From an uncultured Dorea sp. (GTDB lineage: Bacteria; Bacillota; Clostridia; Lachnospirales; Lachnospiraceae): a stretch of 64,000 bases of DNA. Made by a program: the position numbers and the translations under genes. How positions within the stretch are numbered: position 1 is the first letter of the stretch; the number at the start of each line of letters is the position of its first letter. This document shows positions 24,443 through 33,529 of this stretch, one piece after another. The stretch spans positions 28,250 to 92,249 of the forward strand of contig CANTDX010000007.1 in the NCBI GenBank assembly GCA_947652615.1. The letters are read 5' to 3'. The notes under the pieces were generated by a model. The model did no database searches, had not been told where the DNA came from, and saw nothing but the letters and a program-made list of their open reading frames with translations.

Positions 24443-25486
24443 TTGAAGGCAGACACAATTACCAAAGATTATATATCGGACAGAGAGATATTCTCTGACG
24501 TATTTAACTATTATATATATGGCGGACAGCAGGTGATTGCACCGGAACAGTTAGAAGAACGGGATCCTACAGAGATCGCGCTTCCATACGGAGCGGATGG
24601 AGCGGCAGTGCCGGTACAGAAGTTCCGGGATGCGCAGAAGTTGTGTGTGGTGATGACAGATGGGAAACTGGAATATGTGATCTGCGGAGCGGAAGCTCAA
24701 GCGAGAATCCACAATGCGATGGCAGTCCGGAATAATCTCTACGATGCACTGGAATATGCCGGACAGGTGAGTGAAGCAGCAAAGTCCCATCACAAAGCGA
24801 TGCAGAAGGAGAGAGAGCAGAAACAGGAAACAGGTGAAGAGAATACAGAAGAAGAGAATATAAAAGATGGGAAGAAAACGCCGGATTCCCACGAGTTCTT
24901 AAGTGGGTTCTGGAATGAAGATAGATTAATCCCGTCGGTAACAGTGACCATATATTTTGGTGCGGACGAGTGGACGGGACCGCGGAGCTTGTTAGAAATG
25001 ATGGAAGTGGACGACCCGAAGGTAAAGGCGTGTTTGAATGATTATAAGCTGCATGTGATCGCGCCGGCACAGATGTCGGATGAAGAGATCGGGAAATTGC
25101 ATTCCAGTCTCCGGGAGGTACTGCTATTTATCAAGTATTCGAAGAATAAAGAAGAGTTGGATCGAATCCTGAGAGAAAATGAGGAGCGGTTCAAAGAAGT
25201 GGAGAGAAGGGCGGTAGATGTAATCGAAGTAATGACGAATACCCAGCTGAAATATGAAGAAAGAGAGGGGAAAGTAGACATGTGTCAAGCAATCCGAGAA
25301 ATGAGAATAGATGCAGAAAGAGAAGGAGAGTTAAGAGGCGAACAGAAAGGTGAACTGAAAAAAGCGCAGGAAGCCGCCAGAAACTTTTATAATTTGGGAA
25401 TAGAAGTAGAGAAAATCGCACAAGGCTTAGGTTATGCCGTCGAAACGGTCAAAGGCTGGGTAGGCTTAAGACCGGAAAGAAATTAG
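24443..25486 (+). CDS. Rpn/YhgA-type PD-(D/E)XK nuclease-like protein, copy 1
   Basis: 347 residues, TTG start after GGTGAGAG. The N-terminal 100 residues match the pattern of Rpn/YhgA-like putative transposases: SDVFNYYIYGG, a later Asp in FRDAQKL, and CGAEAQARIHNAMAVR followed by YDALEY, where family members have E-x-Q and aMpvR-YDa. A Lys/Glu-rich linker, a DEWTGPRSLLEMM region and a C-terminal Glu/Lys coil with a HTH-like tail (EKIAQGLGYAVETVKGWVG) follow. Rpn proteins promote RecA-independent recombination and act as nucleases in Escherichia coli; a direct activity here is inferred. Tandem copy follows. Confidence 0.78.
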   Translation: MKADTITKDYISDREIFSDVFNYYIYGGQQVIAPEQLEERDPTEIALPYGADGAAVPVQKFRDAQKLCVVMTDGKLEYVICGAEAQARIHNAMAVRNNLYDALEYAGQVSEAAKSHHKAMQKEREQKQETGEENTEEENIKDGKKTPDSHEFLSGFWNEDRLIPSVTVTIYFGADEWTGPRSLLEMMEVDDPKVKACLNDYKLHVIAPAQMSDEEIGKLHSSLREVLLFIKYSKNKEELDRILRENEERFKEVERRAVDVIEVMTNTQLKYEEREGKVDMCQAIREMRIDAEREGELRGEQKGELKKAQEAARNFYNLGIEVEKIAQGLGYAVETVKGWVGLRPERN

Positions 25487-25527
25487 AGAGTTTTCACGCG
25501 GAAGGTTGGAAAGGCGGTGAGAGTCAA

Positions 25528-26547
25528 TTGAAGGCAGATACAATTACCAAAGATTATATATCGGACAGAGAGATATTCTCTGACGTATTTAACTATTATA
25601 TATATGGCGGACAGCAGGTGATTGCACCGGAACAGTTAGAAGAACGGGATCCTACAGAGATCGCGCTTCCATACGGAGCGGATGGAGCGGCAGTGCCGGT
25701 ACAGAAGTTCCGGGATGCGCAGAAGTTGTGTGTGGTGATGACAGATGGGAAACTGGAATATGTGATCTGCGGAGCGGAAGCTCAAGCGAGAATCCACAAT
25801 GCGATGGCAGTCCGGAATAATCTCTACGATGCACTGGAATATGCCGGACAGGTGAGTGAAGCAGCAAAGTCCCATCACAAAGCGATGCAGAAGGAGAGAG
25901 AGCAGAAACAGGAAACAGGTGAAGAGAATACAGAAGAAGAGAATATAAAAGATGGGAAGAAAACGCCGGATTCCCACGAGTTCTTAAGTGGGTTCTGGAA
26001 TGAAGATAGATTAATCCCGTCGGTAACAGTGACCATATATTTTGGTGCGGACGAGTGGACGGGACCGCGGAGCTTGTTAGAAATGATGGAAGTGGACGAC
26101 CCGAAGGTAAAGGCGTGTTTGAATGATTATAAGCTGCATGTGATCGCGCCGGCACAGATGTCGGATGAAGAGATCGGGAAATTGCATTCCAGTCTCCGGG
26201 AGGTACTGCTATTTATCAAGTATTCGAAGAATAAAGAAGAGTTGGATCGAATCCTGAGAGAAAATGAGGAGCGGTTCAAGGAAGTGGAACGAAGAGCGGT
26301 AGATGTAATCGAAGTAATGACGAATACCCAATTGAAGTATGAAGAAAGAGAGGGGAAAGTAGACGTGTGCCAAGCAATCCGAGAGATGAGAATAGATGCA
26401 GAGAGAAATGGGGAACTGAAAAAAGCGCAGGAAGCCGCCAGAAACTTTTATAATTTGGGAATAGAAGTAGAGAAAATCGCACAAGGCTTAGGCTATGCCG
26501 CCGAAACGGTCAAGAGCTGGGTCGGCTTGTTGCCGGAGAAGCCATAG
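25528..26547 (+). CDS. Rpn/YhgA-type PD-(D/E)XK nuclease-like protein, copy 2
   Basis: 339 residues, same TTG start context and same domain order as copy 1. The first 280 residues are identical to copy 1 at protein level, so the nuclease core is unchanged. The C-terminal coil is shorter by eight residues, and the tail reads AETVKSWVGLLPEKP instead of AVETVKGWVGLRPERN. No promoter is evident in the 41-bp gap, so it is probably cotranscribed with copy 1. A strong hairpin terminator follows at 26558. Confidence 0.78.
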   Translation: MKADTITKDYISDREIFSDVFNYYIYGGQQVIAPEQLEERDPTEIALPYGADGAAVPVQKFRDAQKLCVVMTDGKLEYVICGAEAQARIHNAMAVRNNLYDALEYAGQVSEAAKSHHKAMQKEREQKQETGEENTEEENIKDGKKTPDSHEFLSGFWNEDRLIPSVTVTIYFGADEWTGPRSLLEMMEVDDPKVKACLNDYKLHVIAPAQMSDEEIGKLHSSLREVLLFIKYSKNKEELDRILRENEERFKEVERRAVDVIEVMTNTQLKYEEREGKVDVCQAIREMRIDAERNGELKKAQEAARNFYNLGIEVEKIAQGLGYAAETVKSWVGLLPEKP

Positions 26548-26557
26548 GCTCACTTGG

Positions 26558-26597
26558 CTGCAAAAAGCCCGTAAGACGAGCCGAAGGCTTTTTGCAG
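26558..26597. terminator. bidirectional terminator between Rpn copy 2 and the TSCPD gene
   Basis: CTGCAAAAAGCC (26558-26569) pairs perfectly with GGCTTTTTGCAG (26586-26597). It stands between convergent genes. Confidence 0.7.
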
Positions 26598-26618
26598 ACG
26601 TATTCTGTGAGGGAGATA

Positions 26619-26861
26619 TCATTCTCCGATTGCCTGTCTGAGAGCCTTGGCAAGCTGGTCCGGGCAGGATGTTGGTTTATTTCCGCAGGTTATTCCTTCC
26701 ATGCGGGAGATAGCGTCATGCACGTTCATGTCAACGACAAGGCTTGCGATTCCCTGAGTATTGCCGTTGCATCCTCCGACAAATTCTACGTTCTTAATAA
26801 TATCTCCGTCCACATCTACCCTGATTAGCTGTGAACAGACACCAGATGGTCTAAAATCCAT
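26619..26861 (-). CDS. TSCPD domain protein (TIGR03905-like)
   Basis: 80 residues, cytoplasmic. The TSCPD motif is literal near the end (KPTSCPDQLAKAL), with CNGNTQGIASLV and ITCGNK before it, so several Cys could bind metal. TSCPD domains occur at the end of B12-dependent ribonucleotide reductases and as free-standing proteins of unknown role. Start at 26861 follows AAGGAGG. A TATAAT with TG extension lies just upstream on the minus strand and an ATACCC-N4-GGGTAT palindrome lies beyond it. Confidence 0.87.
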   Translation of the reverse strand: MDFRPSGVCSQLIRVDVDGDIIKNVEFVGGCNGNTQGIASLVVDMNVHDAISRMEGITCGNKPTSCPDQLAKALRQAIGE

Positions 26862-26926
26862 ATCAATAAGCCTCCTTATAAATATTTTATCCACAGAGAT
26901 TATAACAAAAATGTCTTTTAAAATCT

Positions 26927-26942
26927 ATACCCATTTGGGTAT
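26927..26942. promoter_or_regulatory. ATACCC-N4-GGGTAT palindrome, candidate CsoR/CstR-type operator
   Basis: Perfect dyad ATACCCATTTGGGTAT located just upstream of the -35 region of the TSCPD gene. The ATACCC/GGGTAT half-sites with a 4-bp centre resemble operators of CsoR-family repressors (copper or persulfide sensors). The regulator is not in the window. Confidence 0.4.
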
Positions 26943-27074
26943 CCCGTAATACATGCCCTTGACAGGGCGGGCGGACTTCGTCCGATAAGGTATATCTATT
27001 CAGATATTTCATATTGCGTTATGTTTACAGAATGTGCTAATCTGGTAAGAGTACGAAAGGAGGAAATGAGGACA

Positions 27075-27767
27075 ATGATAGGAATTATCGGAGCAATGGA
27101 GGAAGAGGTTGCAGCATTGAAGGAGGTTATGGAGGTTCAAGAGACGGTGGAGCAGGCGTCTATGGTCTTCTGCAGGGGGATTCTGTGCGGCAAAGAGGCA
27201 GTCGTAGTGAGAAGCGGGATCGGCAAGGTGAACGCGGGGATCTGTGCGCAGATTCTTGTGGATAGATTTCATGCGGACGTGCTGATCAATACAGGGATTG
27301 CCGGTTCACTGGATGCGAGGATTGATATCGGGGATATGGTGATCTCTACGGATGCGCTGCATCACGATATGGATGCAACGCAGTTTGGCTATCCGGTCGG
27401 CCAGGTTCCAAGGATGGAGGTTCTATCCTTCGCGGCAGACAAGGAGCTGGTGAAGAAGGCGGTGGAGGCCAACGAGAAGGCGAACCCGGATATCCATACA
27501 TTTACAGGGCGGGTCGCAAGCGGCGATCAGTTTATCGCGTCCAAAGAGGTTAAGGAGAATATTGTGAAGAATTTCCAACCGCTCTGCGTTGAGATGGAAG
27601 GGGCGGGGATTGCCCAGGCAGCGTACTTGAATAAAGTTTCGTATGTCATAATACGTGCCATTTCGGACAAAGCTGACAATAGTGCGACCATGGATTACCC
27701 GGCCTTCGAGCGGCAGGCAATTGCCCACAGTGTAAGGCTTGTGAAGGAATTGCTGCCTGTTATATAG
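27075..27767 (+). CDS. mtnN: 5'-methylthioadenosine/S-adenosylhomocysteine nucleosidase
   Basis: 230 residues, the usual size. Hydrolyses MTA and SAH to adenine plus methylthioribose or S-ribosylhomocysteine, clearing products of SAM-dependent reactions. N-terminal MIGIIGAMEEEVAAL, central NTGIAGSLD, and C-terminal VEMEGAGIAQAAY plus RAISDKAD with the catalytic Asp are all present. ATG 27075 gives the family N-terminus; ATG 27066 is closer to AAAGGAGG but too close for good spacing. Monocistronic as far as visible. Confidence 0.95.
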   Translation: MIGIIGAMEEEVAALKEVMEVQETVEQASMVFCRGILCGKEAVVVRSGIGKVNAGICAQILVDRFHADVLINTGIAGSLDARIDIGDMVISTDALHHDMDATQFGYPVGQVPRMEVLSFAADKELVKKAVEANEKANPDIHTFTGRVASGDQFIASKEVKENIVKNFQPLCVEMEGAGIAQAAYLNKVSYVIIRAISDKADNSATMDYPAFERQAIAHSVRLVKELLPVI

Positions 27768-27896
27768 AAGGAAGACCTTCCAGGATATTTTCGGAAATGA
27801 CAGATTATCCCATGGAAGGATGCGGAATCTGTAGAACGGTTTTTGTGCTCTCCTTTTGAATTTCGGTTATAATTCTAATCAAAAGGAGGGTTTTTT

Positions 27897-29063
27897 ATGT
27901 TAGAGACAATGTTGGACAGGCACATCATATTCGTGCTTATGGGAATTCTGGCAGCCGTAGGAATTATAAGTAAATGTATTGCGAATGTCGCATTGAAACG
28001 GCTGATTCGGGCAGCGGGAAATATGAATAAGAGTACCCACCCGCTGATGCGCCTGGTACGTGCCAAATTCGAGCATGTCAGTATGATCAGCGACAAGGTG
28101 GAGAATGTAAGAGTATTTGTGGACAAGTATCTGTATGAATATAAGGTGCTTGGGGTGAGGCTTCACAGTTGGAGACGGATGGAGAAATCAGCAGCGGGTC
28201 TGTGTCTGCTGGCGGGCGCAGCGGGGGCTTGGGTTGAATACAGCATAAATGGAATGAGCAACGCGGTGTGGAAGACCGGAGCGGGCGGAGGCGGACTTGC
28301 CGCGATCGTATTCCTGGTTCATCTGATGACGGATGAGAAGTATCAGATGGAAGCCGTAAGAAATTATATGGTGGATTATCTGGAGAATGTATGCCGCCAT
28401 AAGTATGAGAAGACGAACCAGAAGGAGATCAAGATCCTGGCACAGGAAGGAACGGCGGCAGATTTTACCAGTATGCCGGCGGATGACCAGGGGAAGAGCT
28501 CTGAACATGCGGGCAAGGCGTATGGAGGAAAGAGTCAGGAGGATGCCGGCAAGATATATGAGAACAGGACGCAGGAAGAAGCTGAGCCGCTTTTTGCGGC
28601 AAAGACCCGGGAGCCGGACGAAGAGGTCTATGCTACGAGGAAGCGTGAGCCAATGAAGGGCCAGAGCGCCGTGAGTGCATTTCTTGCAGCGGAGCTGAAA
28701 GCAGAGGAGGCCGAACGGGAGGAAGAGCAGGATACATACCGGGCGGCGAAGACGGGTAAGAGTGCAGAGATATATCATGCCGCAGGGTTGGAGGTGGGCG
28801 AGGTCGCCAGCGCTTTTCGCGTCGCAGAGCCGGCGCCGGAAGAGAATATCGTCGAGCTTCCCAAACCAGAGAAGGTCAGAGAACCTGTCAGGGAGGCGCT
28901 GGCAGCGGCCGTATCGGATTCGGGAGATTATGCGGGTCAGACCAGAAGCGCCGCACAGCGCCCGGCTATGGCGAAGGAGAAGAAGCCAAGAAGAGAACGC
29001 CCGGCGGAGGAGGCAGACAGGGATGTTGTGATCCGGCGGATATTAGAAGAGTTTATGGCGTAA
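27897..29063 (+). CDS. hypothetical membrane protein with long charged tail
   Basis: 388 residues; family not recognised. One helix near the N-terminus (IIFVLMGILAAVGIISKC) and two more at about 100-145 (AAGLCLLAGAAGAWVEYS, then GLAAIVFLVHLMT) are followed by a 230-residue hydrophilic tail rich in Ala, Glu, Lys and Arg, with repeats of the form A-K-T-R-E-P. It looks like a scaffold or protein-interaction tail. Ribosome site AAAAGGAGGG precedes the ATG. Codon use is like the core genes. It is followed by pgi, which has its own promoter. Confidence 0.7.
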   Translation: MLETMLDRHIIFVLMGILAAVGIISKCIANVALKRLIRAAGNMNKSTHPLMRLVRAKFEHVSMISDKVENVRVFVDKYLYEYKVLGVRLHSWRRMEKSAAGLCLLAGAAGAWVEYSINGMSNAVWKTGAGGGGLAAIVFLVHLMTDEKYQMEAVRNYMVDYLENVCRHKYEKTNQKEIKILAQEGTAADFTSMPADDQGKSSEHAGKAYGGKSQEDAGKIYENRTQEEAEPLFAAKTREPDEEVYATRKREPMKGQSAVSAFLAAELKAEEAEREEEQDTYRAAKTGKSAEIYHAAGLEVGEVASAFRVAEPAPEENIVELPKPEKVREPVREALAAAVSDSGDYAGQTRSAAQRPAMAKEKKPRRERPAEEADRDVVIRRILEEFMA

Positions 29064-29081
29064 ACCGGATGTTTGGGACAG

Positions 29082-29110
29082 TTGACGAAATCTTCCTGAT
29101 TTGGTAAAAT
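29082..29110 (+). promoter_or_regulatory. promoter of pgi
   Basis: TTGACG (29082-29087), 17-bp spacer, TAAAAT (29105-29110), with ribosome site GAAGGAAGGAG before the start at 29148. Confidence 0.65.
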
Positions 29111-29147
29111 ATCTATTATACTTTTAATAGAAGGAAGGAGCCCGAAT

Positions 29148-30494
29148 ATGAGCAAAGTAACGTTTGATTATTCAAAAGCAAAGACATTTATCTCAGATCA
29201 TGAGATCGCATCTATGAAGAAGATCGCAGAGAATGCGAAGGCCGAACTTCTGGGAAGAGAAGGCGCCGGGAATGATTTCCTTGGCTGGATCGATCTTCCG
29301 GTAGATTATGACAAGGAAGAATTCGCGCGGATCAAGGATGCGGCGAAGAAGATCCAGGGAGATTCAGAGGTTCTTCTTGTGATCGGTATTGGAGGCTCGT
29401 ACCTGGGTGCAAGGGCGGCGATTGAGTTCCTGCGCCATAATTTCTACAATATGGTATCCAAGGAGATCCGCAAGACTCCTGAGATATATTTCGTAGGCAA
29501 CAGTATCAGCAGTACCTATCTGAAGCATCTGACAGATGTGATCGGAGAGAGGGATTTCTCGGTAAATATTATCTCCAAGTCGGGAACGACGACTGAGCCG
29601 GCTATCGCGTTCCGTATCTTCAAGAGTATGCTTGAGAAGAGGTATGGCAAGGCGGAAGCTGCGAAGAGGATCTATGCGACGACAGATAAGGCAAGAGGAG
29701 CGCTTAAGAATCTGGCGACAGAGGAAGGTTATGAGAGCTTCGTAGTTCCGGATGACGTAGGCGGGCGTTTCTCCGTATTGACGGCGGTAGGGCTTCTTCC
29801 GATCGCAGTAAGCGGTGCGGATATAGACAAGCTGATGGAAGGCGCAGCAGATGCAAGAGAGCATGCGCTGAACGATTCTTATGAGGAGAATGATCCGGTG
29901 ATGTATGCGGTGATCCGCAATATTCTTCTTAGGAAGGGCAAAGCCGTTGAGATCCTTGCCAACTATGAGCCAAGCCTCCACTATGTATCTGAGTGGTGGA
30001 AGCAGCTCTACGGAGAGAGCGAGGGGAAGGACCAGAAGGGAATTTTCCCGGCGTCCGTTGACCTTACCACAGATCTTCATTCTATGGGTCAGTTTATCCA
30101 GGACGGAAGCCGTATTATGTATGAGACGGTTCTGAACGTAGAAGAATCCACGGAAGAGATCGTGATCGGGGAAGAGCCGGTTGATCTGGACGGCCTGAAT
30201 TACCTGGCGGGCAAGAATGTTGATTTTGTCAACAAGAGCGCTATGAACGGAACGATGCTTGCACATACGGACGGCAATGTTCCGAATCTGGTTGTCAATA
30301 TCCCTAAGCAGGACGAGTTCAGCCTTGGCCAGCTGTTCTATTTCTTCGAGTTTGCCTGCGGCGTAAGCGGATATATCCTTGGTGTGAATCCGTTTAATCA
30401 GCCAGGTGTTGAGAGCTATAAGAAGAATATGTTCGCACTTCTTGGCAAGCCTGGATTCGAGAAGGAAAGAGAAGAGTTGTTGAAGAGATTATAA
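29148..30494 (+). CDS. pgi: glucose-6-phosphate isomerase
   Basis: 448 residues, the short bacterial form. Interconverts glucose-6-phosphate and fructose-6-phosphate in glycolysis. Typical motifs: [31 protein letters not shown] (sugar-phosphate loop), the catalytic Glu region [12 protein letters not shown], and the C-terminal [16 protein letters not shown] with the conserved Lys. It begins a run of close genes; its stop overlaps the next start by one base (TAATG). Confidence 0.97.
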   Translation: MSKVTFDYSKAKTFISDHEIASMKKIAENAKAELLGREGAGNDFLGWIDLPVDYDKEEFARIKDAAKKIQGDSEVLLVIGIGGSYLGARAAIEFLRHNFYNMVSKEIRKTPEIYFVGNSISSTYLKHLTDVIGERDFSVNIISKSGTTTEPAIAFRIFKSMLEKRYGKAEAAKRIYATTDKARGALKNLATEEGYESFVVPDDVGGRFSVLTAVGLLPIAVSGADIDKLMEGAADAREHALNDSYEENDPVMYAVIRNILLRKGKAVEILANYEPSLHYVSEWWKQLYGESEGKDQKGIFPASVDLTTDLHSMGQFIQDGSRIMYETVLNVEESTEEIVIGEEPVDLDGLNYLAGKNVDFVNKSAMNGTMLAHTDGNVPNLVVNIPKQDEFSLGQLFYFFEFACGVSGYILGVNPFNQPGVESYKKNMFALLGKPGFEKEREELLKRL

Positions 30495-31969
30495 TGTGCA
30501 CGCTATATGACAGATTGATAGAATACAGCGGTTCGGATTATTATGGATTCCATATGCCGGGGCACAAGCGGCAGATGAACATGATGGGGGCGGCGGCGCC
30601 GTATGAGATCGATATTACAGAGATCGACGGTTTTGACGACCTTCATCATGCGGATGGAATTCTTGAGGAAGCCCAGGCCCGTGCGGCGAGGGTTTATCAT
30701 GCGGATGAGACACATTTTCTCATCAACGGAAGCAGTGTAGGGATCTTAAGTGCTGTTATCGGTGTGACGAATAGAGGCGATACCGTGCTTGTGGCAAGAA
30801 ATTGCCACAAGTCCGTGTATCACGCTATCGAGATGAACGGGTTGAATCCGGTGTATCTGTCGCCGGGAGTGAATCCGTCGGTTCAGTTTAATACAGAAGT
30901 TTCTGCAAAGGATGTGAGAAGCGCTCTTGGGAGGGTTCCCGGAATCCGTGCGGTCATTATCGTGTCGCCGACGTATGACGGCGTTGTATCTGATGTAGAA
31001 GCAATATCGGAAGCGGTCCATGAAAAAGGTATTCCACTCATTGTTGATGAAGCCCATGGAGCGCATTTTGGTTTTCACCCTTATTTCCCGGAGAATAGCA
31101 ATCAGGCAGGCGCAGATATTGTGATCCACAGTCTGCATAAGACGCTTCCCTCCCTGACGCAGACGGCGCTCCTGCACATGAACGGAGGGCTTGTCAGGCG
31201 GGAGAAGGTCAGGAGATATCTGCATATGCTGCAGAGCAGCAGTCCGTCTTATGTGTTGATGGCAAGTATTGATTCCTGCGTGGATCTCCTTGAGAACCAG
31301 AGAGAGGAATTATTTGATCCGTATACAGAGCGGCTTGAGAAGCTGCGGACGAGACTTGCGGGGCTGCGCCGGCTGAGACTCGAAGAGACCGCGTGTTATG
31401 ACCGTTCGAAGCTTGTGGTCTCTGCGGGGGATACAGGGCTTACGGGCAGAGAGCTGTACAGGGTTCTGTCGGACAGATACCATCTCCAGTTGGAGATGGC
31501 GGCGGGGACCTATGTCCTTGCCATGACTTCTGTCGGAGATACCAACGAAGGAATGGAGCGGCTTCTGACGGCGTTAGAAGAGATCGACAGTATGACGGGG
31601 ACGGCCGCATTATCGGACCAGATGCCGTACAGTGGAAAGTGCGGCGCTGCGGACGGTGAAACTATCAGACAAAATTCAGGATTAATATACGATATTCCTT
31701 GCCTTCCCAGGCCAGATGTGGTATATAATAGTTTTGATATAGAAGAAATGAAGAAGAGTTGGCAGACGGCAGTTCTTCCATGGCAGGACAGCGTGGGACG
31801 CGTGGCGGCAGAGTATGCGTACCTGTATCCGCCTGGGAAGCCATTGATCGTACCGGGAGAAAGGGTATCTCAGGAGGCTGCGGATGTGTTACAATGGTAT
31901 TATGAGAAAGGATTTTCTGTGGAAGGCATAAAGAGGGAAGGATGTATTGAGGTTTTGATGCATGGGTAA
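30494..31969 (+). CDS. Orn/Lys/Arg decarboxylase family PLP enzyme (YaaO-like)
   Basis: 491 residues. Fold-type I PLP enzyme of the lysine/arginine/ornithine decarboxylase family without the receiver-like wing domain: YGFHMPGHKRQM at the N-terminus, DEAHGAHFGF for the PLP-pyridine Asp, HSLHKTLPSLTQTA with the Schiff-base Lys, and a C-terminal domain ending PPGKPLIVPGE. Substrate not predictable. In Bacillus, yaaO heads the same gene neighbourhood (tmk, holB, yaaT, yabB, yabC). Start overlaps pgi by 1 nt; end overlaps the next gene by 8 nt. Confidence 0.9.
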   Translation: MCTLYDRLIEYSGSDYYGFHMPGHKRQMNMMGAAAPYEIDITEIDGFDDLHHADGILEEAQARAARVYHADETHFLINGSSVGILSAVIGVTNRGDTVLVARNCHKSVYHAIEMNGLNPVYLSPGVNPSVQFNTEVSAKDVRSALGRVPGIRAVIIVSPTYDGVVSDVEAISEAVHEKGIPLIVDEAHGAHFGFHPYFPENSNQAGADIVIHSLHKTLPSLTQTALLHMNGGLVRREKVRRYLHMLQSSSPSYVLMASIDSCVDLLENQREELFDPYTERLEKLRTRLAGLRRLRLEETACYDRSKLVVSAGDTGLTGRELYRVLSDRYHLQLEMAAGTYVLAMTSVGDTNEGMERLLTALEEIDSMTGTAALSDQMPYSGKCGAADGETIRQNSGLIYDIPCLPRPDVVYNSFDIEEMKKSWQTAVLPWQDSVGRVAAEYAYLYPPGKPLIVPGERVSQEAADVLQWYYEKGFSVEGIKREGCIEVLMHG

Positions 31970-32549
31970 GATATACTATATGATGGGTAAGAGCTCTTCC
32001 GGGAAGGATACACTGTTAAGAGAACTTAGGAGAGCGCTGCCGGAGCTTCGGGCTATGACGCTCTATACGACCCGGCCGCCCCGGGACGGAGAGCGGAACG
32101 GAGTGGAATATTTTTTTGTATCGGAGGATACATTGAATGCTTACGGGAGACAGGGCAGGATCATCGAGGAGAGGGCTTATGACACCATGCACGGGATCTG
32201 GAGATATGCGACCGTTGACGACGGGCAGGTGGAGCTTCGGGAAGCAGATTATCTGGTGATCGGTACGCTTGAGTCTTATCATCGGATGAGGGAATATTAT
32301 GGAGAGGATAATGTCAGGCCGATCTATATAGAGGTAGAAGACGGAGAGCGGCTTACACGCGCCCTCGAACGGGAGAAGGGACGCAAAGTTCCGGGATACG
32401 CGGAGCTATGCAGAAGATATCTTGCGGATATGGTTGATTATTCGGAAGAGAATCTTGCGAAAGCGGGAATTGGCAAGAGATACTTGAACTATGACAGGAC
32501 ACGATGCTTAGAAGAGATTATAGGGGAAATACAAAATGGGAAGCTTTAA
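31962..32549 (+). CDS. guanylate kinase family nucleotide kinase
   Basis: 195 residues. The P-loop reads MGKSSSGKDTLL, deviating from the standard GPSGAGKS/T, while TLYTTRPPRDGERNGVEYFF is the classic GMP-binding segment of guanylate kinase. It occupies the place held by thymidylate kinase (tmk) in the Bacillus neighbourhood. It may be a divergent second guanylate kinase; the essential one is probably elsewhere. Overlaps both neighbours (8 nt and 14 nt), so it is surely cotranscribed. Confidence 0.85.
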   Translation: MGKIYYMMGKSSSGKDTLLRELRRALPELRAMTLYTTRPPRDGERNGVEYFFVSEDTLNAYGRQGRIIEERAYDTMHGIWRYATVDDGQVELREADYLVIGTLESYHRMREYYGEDNVRPIYIEVEDGERLTRALEREKGRKVPGYAELCRRYLADMVDYSEENLAKAGIGKRYLNYDRTRCLEEIIGEIQNGKL

Positions 32550-33525
32550 GGATGTGGTAGGCCACAAAGATATCATTAATTATATCAGGAGTGCGGTAGA
32601 GAAGGATCAGGTATCGCATGCATATATTCTGAATGGAGAGCGCGGAGCCGGCAAGAAGCTGCTGGCGAATCTGTTCGCCACAACTCTGCTGTGTGAAAAG
32701 GGAGGGCCGGATCCTTGCAATGAATGCCATTCCTGCAGACAGGCGGAGAGCGGCAACCATCCGGATATTATCAGGGTGACGCATGAGAAGCCTAATTCGA
32801 TCAGTGTGGATGACATTCGTGAGCAGGTCAATAATACAATCATGATCAAGCCGTACCAGGGTCCGTATAAGGTCTACATCATCGATCATGCGGACATGAT
32901 GACGCCCCAGGCGCAGAACGCATTGCTTAAGACGATCGAGGAACCGCCGCAGTACGCAGTGATCCTGCTGCTGGTGGAGAATGCGGAGATCCTGCTCCCT
33001 ACGATCAACTCCAGGTGTGTGATGTTACGGCTTCGGTATATCAAGGATGTGCTGATCAAGAAGTATCTGATGGAGAATCTGAAGGTGCCGGATTATAAAG
33101 CCGATCTGTGCACGGCATTCGCCCAGGGGAATATGGGACATGCGATTATGCTGGCGAACTCGGAGCATTTCAATGAGATCCGCGAGGAAGCGGTTCAGAT
33201 GCTTCGGAATATCCATGAGATGGAATTAAGCGAGATTATCGAGACGGTGAACCGGATCACCGTATATAAAGTAGAGATCAGTGATTATCTGGATATCATA
33301 ATGGTATGGTATCGGGATGTCTTATTATATAAAGCGACGAGGGATATAGAGACGGTCGTGTTCAAGGATCAGATCAATTATATCAAAGAGCAGGCGAAGA
33401 ACAGCTCTTATGAAGGGATCCAACTGATTCTGAGCAGTTTCGAGAGAGCCAAATCAAGACTTAAGGCGAATGTGAATTTTGAATTGACGATGGAGCTGTT
33501 GTTCCTGACAATAAAGGAGAATTAA
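32536..33525 (+). CDS. holB: DNA polymerase III subunit delta prime
   Basis: 329-residue clamp-loader AAA+ subunit. P-loop position NGERGAGKKLLANLF is degenerate in the manner common for delta prime. The zinc module CEKGGPDPCNECHSC is complete. Sensor-type TIEEPPQYAVILLL and the conserved SRC motif (INSRCVMLRL) are present. Loads the beta clamp with tau/gamma and delta. Start overlaps the kinase gene by 14 nt, and 4 bp separate it from ricT. Confidence 0.93.
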   Translation: MGSFKDVVGHKDIINYIRSAVEKDQVSHAYILNGERGAGKKLLANLFATTLLCEKGGPDPCNECHSCRQAESGNHPDIIRVTHEKPNSISVDDIREQVNNTIMIKPYQGPYKVYIIDHADMMTPQAQNALLKTIEEPPQYAVILLLVENAEILLPTINSRCVMLRLRYIKDVLIKKYLMENLKVPDYKADLCTAFAQGNMGHAIMLANSEHFNEIREEAVQMLRNIHEMELSEIIETVNRITVYKVEISDYLDIIMVWYRDVLLYKATRDIETVVFKDQINYIKEQAKNSSYEGIQLILSSFERAKSRLKANVNFELTMELLFLTIKEN

Positions 33526-33529
33526 TAGT

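Larger units (their letters stand above)
24430..26547 (+). repeat. tandem duplication of the Rpn-like gene (1085-bp unit)
   Basis: Copies start at 24443 and 25528, offset 1085 bp. Over about the first 740 bp only one difference is evident by eye (GACACA versus GATACA at the fifth and sixth codons). Beyond about 25190/26275 substitutions appear, and copy 2 lacks eight codons (ELRGEQKG region). The homology includes the ribosome-site region GGTGAGAGTCAA. Confidence 0.92.

Noticed and set aside
24443..26547. insertion sequence with transposase
   Set aside because: The genes resemble Rpn/YhgA-type proteins, but no terminal inverted repeats or target duplications surround either copy; the pair is a tandem duplication.
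26943..27065. SAM-type riboswitch before the MTA/SAH nucleosidase
   Set aside because: Only a short GGACTTCGTCC hairpin is visible and no conserved riboswitch core.
29364..30266. 300-codon minus-strand frame inside pgi
   Set aside because: Shadow of pgi with no ribosome site.
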